From NCBI RefSeq assembly GCF_900093605.1, contig NZ_FLYE01000001.1:434001-498000 (forward strand): a stretch of 64,000 nucleotides of DNA, in the 5' to 3' direction. Position 1 is the first letter of the stretch. Each line of letters begins with the position of its first letter. Source of the stretch: Candidatus Terasakiella magnetica. GTDB taxonomy: Bacteria > Pseudomonadota > Alphaproteobacteria > Rhodospirillales > Terasakiellaceae. Position numbers and translations under genes: made by a program. Below the pieces are notes generated by a model that saw only the letters and a list, made by a program, of their open reading frames with translations, was not told the origin of the DNA and ran no database searches. This document shows, piece by piece, positions 44,793 through 54,191 of this stretch.

Positions 44793-45470
44793 ATGAGACC
44801 TAAATCAACAATCGCAACATGGGACCTTCCCACACGCCTTTTCCATTGGGCCTTGGTCGGGTTATTCATCAATGCCTATCTCACATTTGAATTTGGCGAT
44901 GTGAATATGACGTATCATATGTGGAATGGTTATGCGATTTTGACCCTGTGTCTATATCGCCTTTTTTGGGGTATTATTGGGTCAAACACAGCGCGCTTTA
45001 GCAATTTCATTAAAGGGCCTAAAGCTGTTTTGAGCTATCTCACCTCCTTAATCAGACCTCCTTCAGAAAAACACTTGGGCCATAACCCCGTTGGTGGATT
45101 AATGGTCATTGCCTTACTCATGCTTTTGTTGGGCCAAGGCACCATGGGGCTTTTTACCAGTGATGAAATCATCGTTGAAGGTCCACTGGTATTTATTGCC
45201 AGTGATGACTGGGTCTCCCTTGCAGGTACATTGCACCGTGTTGGGTTCTGGGTCATCCTTGGCTTTGTGGGGCTGCATGTCAGCGCTGCTTTCTTCTATC
45301 TTTTGTTCAAAAAAGAAAACCTTATTCGTGCCATGATCACAGGCAGAAAACAAAGTCACACAGTCCCCATAAGCCAATCCTTAGAAAAACGTCCACTCTA
45401 CCTTGCCGCCCTCTGCCTTGGTCTTGCAGCTGGCTGTGTTTGGCTGGCGTTGAACATCTGGCATTTCTAG
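44793..45470 (+). CDS. Cytochrome b561-type membrane protein
   Basis: The 225-residue product has four or five membrane helices and histidines at the positions expected for a dihaem b-type cytochrome: LPTRLFHWALVGLF, NMTYHMWNGYAIL, and TLHRVGFWVILGFVGLHVSAAFF. Family members oxidise quinol or take electrons at the membrane and pass them to soluble cytochromes; here the cytochrome c' upstream is the likely partner. Its stop overlaps by 4 bases with the stop of the convergent DUF523 gene. Confidence 0.88.
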   Translation: MRPKSTIATWDLPTRLFHWALVGLFINAYLTFEFGDVNMTYHMWNGYAILTLCLYRLFWGIIGSNTARFSNFIKGPKAVLSYLTSLIRPPSEKHLGHNPVGGLMVIALLMLLLGQGTMGLFTSDEIIVEGPLVFIASDDWVSLAGTLHRVGFWVILGFVGLHVSAAFFYLLFKKENLIRAMITGRKQSHTVPISQSLEKRPLYLAALCLGLAAGCVWLALNIWHF

Positions 45471-46426
45471 CCCCTGATATAATTCCTCAAACCGAGTTCA
45501 TGAGGGCAGGGCGATAGATAGCTTTGGCTTGACAGATAGATGATATTACAACGCCTGATCATATGAGAGAGAAGGGCAATCGGTACACAAAATGGAATGA
45601 CCCCATTTTGATAATCCTTAATCGTCTTGTTAAGCTCTAAACGCCCATTTGCACTGAGTTTCTGTTTTAAATGCCCAGCCATATGCATAAGCGCATTGGC
45701 CTGTTTCCCTTTAGAGGGCTTAATCGCTAAACATTGCATGAACTTTTGGATATAGAGTTGTTTAAACTCTTCTCGCTTATATGATTTAATCTGTCCGACA
45801 AGCTGTCCAAGCTCTTTTGACAAAAGCGGGCTATGAGCCAAGAGCAACATTTTTTCAGCCCCTTGAAAAGCAACTACCTCACGGCGTGTCCAGCCGTTTT
45901 TGAACAAATCTTTCACACGGCGAAAAGCAAAAACCCTTTCCAGAAAGTTTTCCCGAAGCATGGGGTCATTTAAACGCCCATCTTCTTCAACGGGTAGTTT
46001 TGGAAATTTTTCCATAAGAGCTTTTGCAAAAAGGCCGGCATTGTTTCGCTCAGCAGGCTGATCGTTCACATAAGTTTTCACACGAAAAACACCACAACTT
46101 GGCGAATTCTTTTTAAAGATATAACCATCAAGATCCAGCGCTTCCAATTGATGCGCCCTCACGCTCGCATAAGCCTCCATATCCTTTGTAAAATCCTCTT
46201 TTGACTTTGGTGCAATCAGATGGGTTGAGCCATCTTTAAAACGCTCCAACCGTACAGCTTCGCGCGGAATACCCATACCAATTGCCGCTTCAGGACAGCT
46301 CGGGATAAATTCTGCAAAAGGAGATAAGGATTGTGTGAGAAAACGGTCATGACAATGACCGCCATTAAAACGAACTTTCTCACCGAGTAAACAAGCAGAC
46401 ACGCCAATCTTAAGATGCTTTTCCAT
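45467..46426 (-). CDS. DUF523 and DUF1722 (YbgA-type) protein
   Basis: A 319-residue protein with an N-terminal DUF523 domain (about residues 5-150: IGVSACLLGEKVRFNGGHCHD, CPEAAIGMGIPREAVRL, KKNSPSCGVFRVK, with conserved cysteines) and a C-terminal DUF1722 domain (about 180-310, including HSPLLSKELGQLV). Related DUF1722 proteins are often encoded with photolyases and have been linked to tRNA modification or DNA repair, but the function is not established. The ATG at 46426 has AGAGG 7 bases before it; longer starts lack one. Confidence 0.88.
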   Translation of the reverse strand: MEKHLKIGVSACLLGEKVRFNGGHCHDRFLTQSLSPFAEFIPSCPEAAIGMGIPREAVRLERFKDGSTHLIAPKSKEDFTKDMEAYASVRAHQLEALDLDGYIFKKNSPSCGVFRVKTYVNDQPAERNNAGLFAKALMEKFPKLPVEEDGRLNDPMLRENFLERVFAFRRVKDLFKNGWTRREVVAFQGAEKMLLLAHSPLLSKELGQLVGQIKSYKREEFKQLYIQKFMQCLAIKPSKGKQANALMHMAGHLKQKLSANGRLELNKTIKDYQNGVIPFCVPIALLSHMIRRCNIIYLSSQSYLSPCPHELGLRNYIRG

Positions 46427-46647
46427 AAGGGAACCTCTTTTCGATTTGTAAAACTGCCAAGTTTTAGGTCGCTCAATACTGCATATAGGTGGCAACAATA
46501 CAAACTACAATATTTTTTTTACCTCTCTTAGGGCCCTGACCCTACATCACACGTATATCGTTTATTACTTACAAAATGATCGAACATACTGGTTAATTAT
46601 GCTAAGCTAATAAAACACCATCATATCAAAATAGAGGTGTAGAGCCG

Positions 46648-47103
46648 ATGAAATATCTAAAACTCATAACCATTGCATTTTCATTATTCAGCTTTATCTC
46701 AACAGGCTGGGCTGAAGATAGAGGCACCCGAGAAGAAGCCAAACAACTCGCGCTTGAAGCGGCTTCCTTCCTATCAAAAATGGGCGAAGAGAAGGCTTTT
46801 TCAGAATTTCAAAACCCAGAGGGCATCTTTCGCAAAAAAGACCTTTATGTCTTTGTGCAAGATTTCAAATGTAATTTCTTTGCCCATGGGCTTAATCCCA
46901 AACTGGTTGGCAAAAACATCTGGAACCTGAAAAACCCAAACGGGCGATTTGCCTGCCAAGATATTGTCCACGCGACCCAAAAAGATGGACAGGCTTGGAC
47001 AGATTATATTTTTCAAGACCCCCATACGGGGAAACTAGCCGAAAAAACAACTTTTTCAATTGAGGTAGGCCACTATATCGTGATGGTTGGTGTCTATAAA
47101 TAG
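46648..47103 (+). CDS. Secreted single-Cache domain protein
   Basis: A 151-residue protein with a signal peptide (ending STGWA-ED near residue 22) and one Cache domain of the sCache_2 type: the helix EAKQLALEAASFLSKMGEEKAF, then FRKKDLYVFVQDFKCNFFAHGLNPKLVGKNIW and DYIFQDPHTGKLAEK. Cache domains are normally the sensing part of receptors, so a free periplasmic form is probably a ligand-binding accessory. It lies 9 bases before a solute-binding protein gene in the same operon. Confidence 0.82.
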   Translation: MKYLKLITIAFSLFSFISTGWAEDRGTREEAKQLALEAASFLSKMGEEKAFSEFQNPEGIFRKKDLYVFVQDFKCNFFAHGLNPKLVGKNIWNLKNPNGRFACQDIVHATQKDGQAWTDYIFQDPHTGKLAEKTTFSIEVGHYIVMVGVYK

Positions 47104-47112
47104 GGGAAGAGT

Positions 47113-47874
47113 ATGTTTTTCTTTGGGAAACATATAATAAGGCAAATTTTCTTTATATGCCTGCTTGGGCTTGTTTCAACGCAAGCCCAAGGCGAGGCGA
47201 ACCATTCAATCCTGATTGGCACCCCTAAACTTGATTTTTTCTATAAAAAAAATGCATCATATGAAGAAGATGGTCTCATATCAAAAATTATCAGGACTGC
47301 TTTTAAAAGCCAGAACATGGCTGTAAGCTTCCAATCTTTGCCGTGGAAAAGGTCTATCTTTGAAGTAGAAACAGGTAACCTAGCTGGCGCTTTTACAAGC
47401 CAAGACATTGGCTGGCACAAAGAAAAATTCATCATCAGTGATGCAATTATCCACAGGGATGTCATCCTTGTTCTCAACAATAGCTATGCCCATCTTGATA
47501 TCAAAACCTATGCCGATTTAGGGCAACTTGATATCGCAGTTATTCAAGGCGATAACCTTGAACATGAGCTGAGCGGCAGAGGTATCCCCTATAAAACGAT
47601 TGCTTTTAGCTATCGCCTTTACGACTTGATTGACCGGGGGCGCATTGATGGGGTACTGGGTTTTAAAGACATTCTTGAACCGTCTCTTATGTCAAATGGA
47701 AACCCAAATTCCGTAAGTGTGATCACCATTGAAAAACATCCCATTTTTTTCATGGTTTCTAGAAAAAACCCAAAGGGTGAAGACATCATTGAAAAACTAA
47801 ATAATGGCCTTAAGATGATGAAAGAAAACAATACATATGATGCAATCTTGAACGCCTATTTTAAAACTCATTAA
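47113..47874 (+). CDS. Periplasmic solute-binding protein, third type
   Basis: A 253-residue secreted protein (signal peptide ending TQAQGEA near residue 30) with a solute-binding family 3-like domain, more distant from the two paralogues in the 25-40 kb region. Segments such as YEEDGLISKIIRTAFKSQNMAVSFQSLPWKRSIFEVE and DIAVIQGDNLEHELSG are typical. No transporter genes are next to it; it pairs with the secreted Cache protein upstream, suggesting a sensing role. GGGAAGAG precedes the ATG. Confidence 0.8.
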   Translation: MFFFGKHIIRQIFFICLLGLVSTQAQGEANHSILIGTPKLDFFYKKNASYEEDGLISKIIRTAFKSQNMAVSFQSLPWKRSIFEVETGNLAGAFTSQDIGWHKEKFIISDAIIHRDVILVLNNSYAHLDIKTYADLGQLDIAVIQGDNLEHELSGRGIPYKTIAFSYRLYDLIDRGRIDGVLGFKDILEPSLMSNGNPNSVSVITIEKHPIFFMVSRKNPKGEDIIEKLNNGLKMMKENNTYDAILNAYFKTH

Positions 47875-47906
47875 AATATTAAATTGGTATGACCAGACAG
47901 TACCGC

Positions 47907-47932
47907 AAAGCCTTTTAATATAAGGCTTTTCT
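47907..47932 (+). terminator. Terminator after the solute-binding protein gene
   Basis: AAAGCCTT and AAGGCTTT form a stem with a short AT loop, followed by TCT, 33 bases after the stop. Confidence 0.65.
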
Positions 47933-48060
47933 ACTATAGCAGCTTAAATTCAAAAAATCACCGATATATCCAAAAGTCGGACTTGCAGGTTGCGCCAAAT
48001 AACCTTACAAACTTTGCCCATATTAATTTTTTTTGACAGTTTGTGAGATAGGTTTGACCC

Positions 48061-49836
48061 GTGAAACCAACCAACACTTCTGATCCTACCCACTTTCATA
48101 AAGTGGTAGATTGCCAATATGCCTGTCCGGCACACACGCCGGTTCCTGAATATATTCGCTTGATCCTTGCGCGCCGTTATACGGACTCTTATATGGTCAA
48201 CTGGGAAGCTAACGTTTTTCCCGGTGTTTTAGGCCGTGTATGTGACCGCCCGTGTGAACCGGCATGTCGCCGCCAACGTGTGGAAGAAAAACCTGTCGCG
48301 ATCTGTCGCCTCAAACGTGTTGCCGCAGATAATAAGGAAGATATCAAAGAGCGCCTTCCTCTTATCCCTGAGCAGAAAAACGGCAAGAAAATCGCACTTC
48401 TTGGTGCGGGGCCTGCTTCACTCACCGTTGCACGCGACCTGATGCCCCTTGGCTATGACTGTACGATCTTTGATCGTGACGGTCTTGGTGGTGGCATGAT
48501 GCGCACACAAATCCCGTCTTTCCGTCTGCCGCTGGATACCTTAAACAGCGAAGTTGACACGGTTCTTGATTTTGGTGTTGAAACACGCTTTGGCCAAGAG
48601 CTCACATCCATGCAAGCTATTTTGGATGAAGATTTTGATGCCGTTGTTGTTGGTACAGGCGCACCAAGTGGTCGCCCCCTGCAAATGGATGGCCTTGAAG
48701 AAGCTGGTGATCACGTTCAAATCGGCATCAACTGGCTGGCTGGTGTTACTTTTGAACATGTGAAAGAAGCCCCTAAACGCGTTGTCGTTCTTGGTGGGGG
48801 TAACACGGCTATGGACTGTACGCGTACGGCCCGCCGCCTTGGTGCACATGATGTGAAAGCCATCGTGCGTTCTTCTTATGATGAAATGAAATCATCTGAG
48901 TGGGAACGCGAAGATGCCATGGCTGAGAATGTTGAAATTCTGCCAAACCATACGCCACTGCGTTATGTGGTTGAAGATGGTAAATTCATCGGTGTTGAAT
49001 TTGACCGTGTGGAAACACATTGGGAAAAAGGCAAGCGTAAGCTGATCTCCACAGGTGAAGACCCTGTCTTGGTTGAATGTGACCTTGTTCTGGTTGCCAT
49101 TGGTCAAGATGCAAGCTTCCCATGGATTGAAGGTAAGCTTGGTATTGATTTTGATGATTGGGGCATGCCTGTTCTTAATAAAGACACGCTGCAATCCACC
49201 AACGAAAAAGTCTTCTTTGCAGGTGATGCGGCCTTTGGTCCGGAAAACATCATCACCGCAGTTGCCCATGGTCATATTGCAGCAGCCTCCATTGATCGCA
49301 TGCTCAGTGATGATAAAGAGCTAAGCGACGTTCCATTTGGTGAGTATGACATGACCTCCCAGAAAATGGGTATTCATGAATGGTCTTATCAAAGCTCTGT
49401 TTCAAATGATCCGCGCAACACTGTGCCGGTTATGAACTTGGAAGAAGCCCTGCAAGACCTGAGCAAAGAAGTCGAGCTTGGTTTTGATGAAAAGCTGGCC
49501 CTAAAAGAAGCTGCGCGTTGCCTAAGCTGTGATGTGCAAACCGTCTTTACGGCTGAGCGCTGTATTGAATGTGTGGCTTGTGAAGATATCTGTCCGATGG
49601 ATTGTATCAACTTCACCGACAACGGGGATGAAGATGATCTTCGCACCCGTCTGCGCGTTCCTGCACCAGATAACCCACGTGATCTTTATGTTTCAGGCGA
49701 GCTGAAAAGCAAGCAGGTTATGGTAAAAGACGAAGATGTGTGTCTGCACTGTGGCCTTTGTGCTGAACGTTGCCCAACAGGGGCATGGGACATGCAGAAA
49801 TTCCTATTTAAAGCGACACAGGTAGAGGTGGCTTAA
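48061..49836 (+). CDS. GltD-like flavoprotein with ferredoxin domain, partner of the 2-oxoacid oxidoreductase
   Basis: A 591-residue protein. The N-terminal cysteine-rich domain (about residues 10-90: VDCQYACPAHTPVPEYI, RVCDRPCEPACRRQ) matches the Fe-S domain of glutamate synthase small subunits. An FAD site (ALLGAGPASLTVARDL) and an NADP site (VVLGGGNTAMDCTRTARRLG) follow. The C-terminus has two 4Fe-4S motifs, CIECVACEDICPMDC and CLHCGLCAERCPTG. It probably shuttles electrons between NAD(P)H and ferredoxin for the korAB-like genes directly downstream. The start is GTG with an AGG element upstream. Homologues sit beside KorAB in several alphaproteobacteria. Confidence 0.87.
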   Translation: MKPTNTSDPTHFHKVVDCQYACPAHTPVPEYIRLILARRYTDSYMVNWEANVFPGVLGRVCDRPCEPACRRQRVEEKPVAICRLKRVAADNKEDIKERLPLIPEQKNGKKIALLGAGPASLTVARDLMPLGYDCTIFDRDGLGGGMMRTQIPSFRLPLDTLNSEVDTVLDFGVETRFGQELTSMQAILDEDFDAVVVGTGAPSGRPLQMDGLEEAGDHVQIGINWLAGVTFEHVKEAPKRVVVLGGGNTAMDCTRTARRLGAHDVKAIVRSSYDEMKSSEWEREDAMAENVEILPNHTPLRYVVEDGKFIGVEFDRVETHWEKGKRKLISTGEDPVLVECDLVLVAIGQDASFPWIEGKLGIDFDDWGMPVLNKDTLQSTNEKVFFAGDAAFGPENIITAVAHGHIAAASIDRMLSDDKELSDVPFGEYDMTSQKMGIHEWSYQSSVSNDPRNTVPVMNLEEALQDLSKEVELGFDEKLALKEAARCLSCDVQTVFTAERCIECVACEDICPMDCINFTDNGDEDDLRTRLRVPAPDNPRDLYVSGELKSKQVMVKDEDVCLHCGLCAERCPTGAWDMQKFLFKATQVEVA

Positions 49837-49838
49837 CG

Positions 49839-51674
49839 ATGAAATCTATTAATAGTGTAAACGAATTCGTTATTCGCTTTGCCAACACCAATGGTACAGG
49901 TTCTGCCAGTGCCAACAATATGTTTGCTAAAGCTGTTTTCCGCATGGGCATTCCGGTAAGCCCGCGCAACGTTTTCCCATCTAACATTCAAGGCATGCCC
50001 ACATGGTTTGACGTGCGTGTGTCTGATAAAGGTTATCTTGCGCGCCGTGAAGGTGGTTCTGATATCGTGGTTGCCATGAATTCCCAGTCCATGGTCGCTG
50101 ATGTTGAACATGTACTGCCCGGTGGTTATTTCCTTTATGACTCCACAAAGGAAATTGACCCATCCTTGATGCGCAAGGATATCACCTTCCTTGGTATGCC
50201 AATCTCTGAGATTTGCCTGCGCGAATATACAGACCCGCGTCAACGCCAGCTGTTTAAAAACGTGATCTACGTTGGGGCCTTGGCGGCTTTACTGGATATG
50301 GACTTTGACATTCTTAAAGGTCTGATCTCTGATCAGTTCCGCGGGAAAGAAAAACTCATTGCGCCAAACGTCCATGCTTTGGAGTTGGGTTATCAACAAG
50401 CCACAACACGCTTTAACTGCCCTTTAAGCATCACGCTTAAGTCTTCTGATCAAGTGGGCTCAAGAATCCTGATTGATGGCAACACGGCTGCTGGCCTTGG
50501 GGCTGTTTATGGTGGGGCAACGGTTGCGGGTTGGTATCCAATCACACCATCCACATCGGTTGTTGAGAATTACGAAAAATACTGTGAGCGTCTTCGCATT
50601 GATCCTGCAACTGGCAAAAAGAACTTTGCCGTCATGCAGGCAGAAGATGAACTAGCTGCTATTGGTATCGCCATTGGCGGTGGCTGGAATGGGGCACGTT
50701 CCTTTACAGCCACATCCGGCCCAGGTGTGTCCTTAATGACAGAATTCCTAGGTCTGGCCTATTTTGCTGAAATTCCGGTTGTTTTGATGAACGTACAGCG
50801 CGCAGGCCCTTCAACAGGTATGCCAACACGTACACAGCAATCTGATATCACCGCCTGTGCCTATGCCTCCCATGGTGATACGAAACAGGTTCTCTTGTTC
50901 CCCTCTACACCAAACGAATGTTTCAACATGTCTGCGGATAGTTTTGATCTGGCAGAACGTTTGCAAACACCGATCATGGTGATGAGTGATCTTGATCTGG
51001 GCATGAACGACCATCTTACTGAAGAACTTTCTTGGGATGATGATCGCACCTATGATCGCGGTAAAGTGCTCAACGCTCAACAGCTTGAAGAAGTTGAAGA
51101 GTTTGGTCGCTACCTTGATGTGGATGATGATGGCATCTGTTATCGCACCTATCCGGGCACACACCCTGAAAAAGGCATCTTCTTCACCCGTGGGACATCA
51201 CGCGATGAATATGCTGCCTATACAGAAAAAGGGGATGCTTACGTGCGCAATATGGAACGTCTTGAAAAGAAATTCCGCACAGCAGCCGAGATCATTCCAC
51301 AGCCACAAATGCATGAGTATAACTCTGGCAGTAAAGTCGGTGTGATCTATTACGGTACAACCGATTGTGCCATGACAGAAACACTCGATATCCTTGGCTC
51401 TAAAGGTTACAGCGTTGATGCCATGCGCATCAGAGCATTCCCCTTTGGCAAGGCTGTTGAAGAGTTTGTTTCATCCCATGATCAGGTCTTTGTTGTTGAA
51501 CAAAACCGTGATGGGCAGATGCGCTCTTTGCTGATTAACGAGCTTGAAGTTGATCCGGCGAAAATGGTGAAAGTCACCCATTATGACGGGATGCCCATTA
51601 CGGCTGATTTCATCTCCACATCCATTCTCGATAAAATCGTCATTAAACCGGCGAAAAAAGCAAAGCGAGGGTAA
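49839..51674 (+). CDS. korA: 2-oxoacid:ferredoxin oxidoreductase, alpha subunit with fused gamma domain
   Basis: The 611-residue protein starts with a gamma domain (about residues 1-190, including GTGSASANNMFAKAVFRMGI) and continues with the alpha domain (LGAVYGGATVAGWYPITPSTSVVENYEKY near residue 215, and AEDELAAIGIAIGGGWNGARSFTATSGPGVSLM). With the beta subunit it oxidatively decarboxylates a 2-oxoacid, probably 2-oxoglutarate, to the CoA ester and reduces ferredoxin; the reaction can run in reverse in the reductive TCA cycle. It begins 3 bases after the GltD-like gene stop. The substrate is inferred from the KorA-type architecture. Confidence 0.9.
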   Translation: MKSINSVNEFVIRFANTNGTGSASANNMFAKAVFRMGIPVSPRNVFPSNIQGMPTWFDVRVSDKGYLARREGGSDIVVAMNSQSMVADVEHVLPGGYFLYDSTKEIDPSLMRKDITFLGMPISEICLREYTDPRQRQLFKNVIYVGALAALLDMDFDILKGLISDQFRGKEKLIAPNVHALELGYQQATTRFNCPLSITLKSSDQVGSRILIDGNTAAGLGAVYGGATVAGWYPITPSTSVVENYEKYCERLRIDPATGKKNFAVMQAEDELAAIGIAIGGGWNGARSFTATSGPGVSLMTEFLGLAYFAEIPVVLMNVQRAGPSTGMPTRTQQSDITACAYASHGDTKQVLLFPSTPNECFNMSADSFDLAERLQTPIMVMSDLDLGMNDHLTEELSWDDDRTYDRGKVLNAQQLEEVEEFGRYLDVDDDGICYRTYPGTHPEKGIFFTRGTSRDEYAAYTEKGDAYVRNMERLEKKFRTAAEIIPQPQMHEYNSGSKVGVIYYGTTDCAMTETLDILGSKGYSVDAMRIRAFPFGKAVEEFVSSHDQVFVVEQNRDGQMRSLLINELEVDPAKMVKVTHYDGMPITADFISTSILDKIVIKPAKKAKRG

Positions 51675-51679
51675 GAATA

Positions 51680-52732
51680 ATGAGTTACTTAAAGTCCAAA
51701 TTTCACCACCCAAACCTTGCCCGCAACGAGTTGGGTCTAACCTATCGTGATTATGAAGGTTCACTTTCCACATTATGTGCCGGTTGTGGCCATGATGCGG
51801 TGGGTGCAGCTCTTGTTCAGGCCTGTTTTGAGCTTTCTATCGAGCCCCATAAAGTTGCCAAACTTTCCGGTATCGGTTGTTCCTCAAAAGCGCCGACTTA
51901 CTTCCTTGGTAAGTCCCATGGTTTTAACACGGTCCATGGTCGTATGCCCTCGGTCACAACAGGTGCCTCTATGGCAAACCGTGACCTGAAATACATCGGT
52001 ATGTCTGGTGATGGCGATACGGCTTCCATCGGTATGGGCCAGTTTGCCCATGTGGTACGCCGCCGCCTCAACATGACATATGTTGTTGCCAACAACGGTG
52101 TTTATGGCCTAACCAAAGGTCAAACAGCTGCCACAGCCGATAAAGGTTCTCGCACCAAAAAAGGTGAAGAGATCATGTGGGGCGGGATTGATCTGCCCAC
52201 CATGGCTTTGCAATTGGGCGCAACCTTTGTTGCACGTAGTTTCTCTGGTGATAAAGAGCAGCTTGTACCTTTGCTAAAGGCTGCTATCTGCCATGAAGGT
52301 TTTGCCTTTATTGATATCATGTCGCCTTGTGTAACCTTCAACAACCACGCCACATCCACACGTAGCTATGACTATGTGCGTGAGCATGTTCAAGAAGGTA
52401 ACATCACGGATTTCGTTCCCTCAAAAGAAGAAATCACGACTGAATATCCAGAAGGCGAAAGCAAGGATATCTGCTTGCATGATGGTTCCATCCTGCGTTT
52501 GCACAAAGGTAAAGACGGCTATGATCCACGTGATCGTTTCGCCGCCATCAACGCCATTGAGCAACATCGCGAAAAAGGTGAAATCCTCACAGGTCTTCTT
52601 TATTGTGACCCAACCTTGCGCGATATGCATGACTTCCTTGGCACAACGGATACACCGCTTAATACACTGGATGAGAAGTCTTTATGTCCGGGTAACCATG
52701 CGCTTGAAGGTATTAACAACAGCTTCCGTTAA
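51680..52732 (+). CDS. korB: 2-oxoacid:ferredoxin oxidoreductase, beta subunit
   Basis: The 350-residue thiamine-diphosphate-binding subunit has the Fe-S cysteines in TLCAGCGHDAVG, LSGIGCSSKAPTYF, and the ThDP motif GDGDTASIGMGQFAHVVRR with NNGVYGLTKGQ. It starts 6 bases after the alpha subunit with a GAGGTAAG ribosome-binding site and ends the operon. A conserved cysteine near residue 215 (DIMSPCVTFN) is another cluster ligand. Confidence 0.92.
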   Translation: MSYLKSKFHHPNLARNELGLTYRDYEGSLSTLCAGCGHDAVGAALVQACFELSIEPHKVAKLSGIGCSSKAPTYFLGKSHGFNTVHGRMPSVTTGASMANRDLKYIGMSGDGDTASIGMGQFAHVVRRRLNMTYVVANNGVYGLTKGQTAATADKGSRTKKGEEIMWGGIDLPTMALQLGATFVARSFSGDKEQLVPLLKAAICHEGFAFIDIMSPCVTFNNHATSTRSYDYVREHVQEGNITDFVPSKEEITTEYPEGESKDICLHDGSILRLHKGKDGYDPRDRFAAINAIEQHREKGEILTGLLYCDPTLRDMHDFLGTTDTPLNTLDEKSLCPGNHALEGINNSFR

Positions 52733-52755
52733 GACTTTTTCTGCATGACAAATAA

Positions 52756-52797
52756 TAAAAGGCCACCGTGTTGAACGAACGCGATGGCCTTTTTCTT
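52756..52797. terminator. Terminator between korB and the convergent methyltransferase gene
   Basis: AAAAGGCCACCG and CGATGGCCTTTTT form a stem with a T run on the plus strand, 24 bases after the korB stop. The minus-strand reading also has a short T stretch, so it may serve both genes. Confidence 0.8.
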
Positions 52798-52811
52798 TTA
52801 TGAAGTGAAGG

Positions 52812-53498
52812 TCAGGCAGGTTTTCGCAATAAGTTCATACGCGTTGGCTGATCGAAATAAGTGAACCCATCACCTTTATGTTCGCCCAAGCGGTCATAAG
52901 CAGCACGCAGCACCTCATCACGTTCTTCAAAAATCTTTTCACGCTCAGGGTTTGGCCCGATCAGCTTATCGCGCAATTCTTCAAAGCTTTTACGGCGCAG
53001 CGGATGATTATAAATCAGCTCCTGATCCCAGCTTAAACCCAACTCTGCAAATCGCTTGATATTGTCATACGCCACGGCGCGCACGTGGGTTTCATCATCA
53101 ATGGGCTGGAGCAATTCAAAATGCGGGCCTTGGGCTATGGGCTCAGAAATATAAATATAACCGCCAGTTTTCAACACACGCACCGCTTCTTTTAAGGCGT
53201 TAAATTGTTCATCCAAAGGAATGTGATGCAGGCTGTTGAAAAACACGACGATATCTTGACTTGCATCAGCAAAGGCCAAGTCTTGGCCTACACCATCCAT
53301 AAAAACTTCATCAGACACACAGTCATAAGAATGGGCTTTTTCAAGCTGGCGAGGGGAACATTCAAGCCCAACCACATGAGCGCCCTGTTTTGCCATCATG
53401 CGGCTTAAGTGACCTTCACCACTGCCCACATCCAGTACATTTTTTCCCGCAAGGGGTAGGGTTTCTTTTAAGACGTCAGCATTTTTCTTTTTTAACAT
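52812..53498 (-). CDS. SAM-dependent class I methyltransferase
   Basis: A 228-residue methyltransferase. Motif I is NVLDVGSGEGHLSRMMAKQGA, motif II includes GLECSPRQLEKA, and DIVVFFNSLHHIP is the motif IV region seen in UbiE/methyltransferase-11 type enzymes. The substrate is unknown; a small molecule is more likely than nucleic acid given the fold. The gene starts 5 bases after the stop of the cytochrome gene, with an ATG at 53498 preferred over a TTG one codon earlier. It is co-transcribed with that cytochrome gene. Confidence 0.83.
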   Translation of the reverse strand: MLKKKNADVLKETLPLAGKNVLDVGSGEGHLSRMMAKQGAHVVGLECSPRQLEKAHSYDCVSDEVFMDGVGQDLAFADASQDIVVFFNSLHHIPLDEQFNALKEAVRVLKTGGYIYISEPIAQGPHFELLQPIDDETHVRAVAYDNIKRFAELGLSWDQELIYNHPLRRKSFEELRDKLIGPNPEREKIFEERDEVLRAAYDRLGEHKGDGFTYFDQPTRMNLLRKPA

Positions 53499-53503
53499 CA
53501 ATT

Positions 53504-54022
53504 TTATTCCACACGGTAAGATGAATGACAGGCACTACAAACATCTATTGTTTCACTAAGGGCTGTAAAAACGCGTTGATAATCCGCAACTGTCGGCGGA
53601 TTTTTTACAGTATCAGCAACATTGGCAAAATGCTCAGCCGCCTTGTGAAAAGCGCGGCCTAGCTCGCGAACTTCTTCTGGCATATAACGCCCCATGCCAC
53701 GCCCGGGATGATCGCTTGTGCCATGTTTTTTGCGCAGTTGGGCGAGTTTTTCTTCAATCTCTTCTTCGCTTTTGCCTTGCACGGTCATGATTTCACGCAC
53801 GGAATGACCAAAGCCCATTTTATTTTTGGCAACAAATGCTGCTGACTTAAAATCACCTGAGGCCACAGCCAAGGTAATCTCATTGAGATTATCAAGGTGG
53901 GTTCGCATTTCGCCTAAAAACAAAGCTTTAATTTCAGAAGGGATGGTGATGACTTCTCGCTCATCCGCACTGGCCTGAAAAGAAAAGATCAAACTCAAAA
54001 CAACAATGCCCAAACGCTTCAT
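53504..54022 (-). CDS. Periplasmic class II-like cytochrome c
   Basis: A 172-residue protein with a signal peptide (KRLGIVVLSLIFSFQASA) and a C-terminal haem motif VCSACHSSYRVE. The rest is helical, as in cytochrome c'-like (class II) proteins. It is first in a two-gene unit with the methyltransferase. The ATG at 54022 has AGGAGG 7 bases upstream; a TTG one codon before is unlikely. Its electron partners are not known. Confidence 0.86.
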   Translation of the reverse strand: MKRLGIVVLSLIFSFQASADEREVITIPSEIKALFLGEMRTHLDNLNEITLAVASGDFKSAAFVAKNKMGFGHSVREIMTVQGKSEEEIEEKLAQLRKKHGTSDHPGRGMGRYMPEEVRELGRAFHKAAEHFANVADTVKNPPTVADYQRVFTALSETIDVCSACHSSYRVE

Positions 54023-54191
54023 CAAAGAACCTCCTAAACAACATGAGCATCCATTTAAATTGCATTTTCCTAATAATACAATGACAAACTGAGCTGAGAC
54101 GATATGAACAGCACTGATTGGCTAAAAGATTGAATTAAGCGCCAAGCTCCATTATCTTGCTTGAAAAGGTAATTTTTTCAGGAAGATAAAT

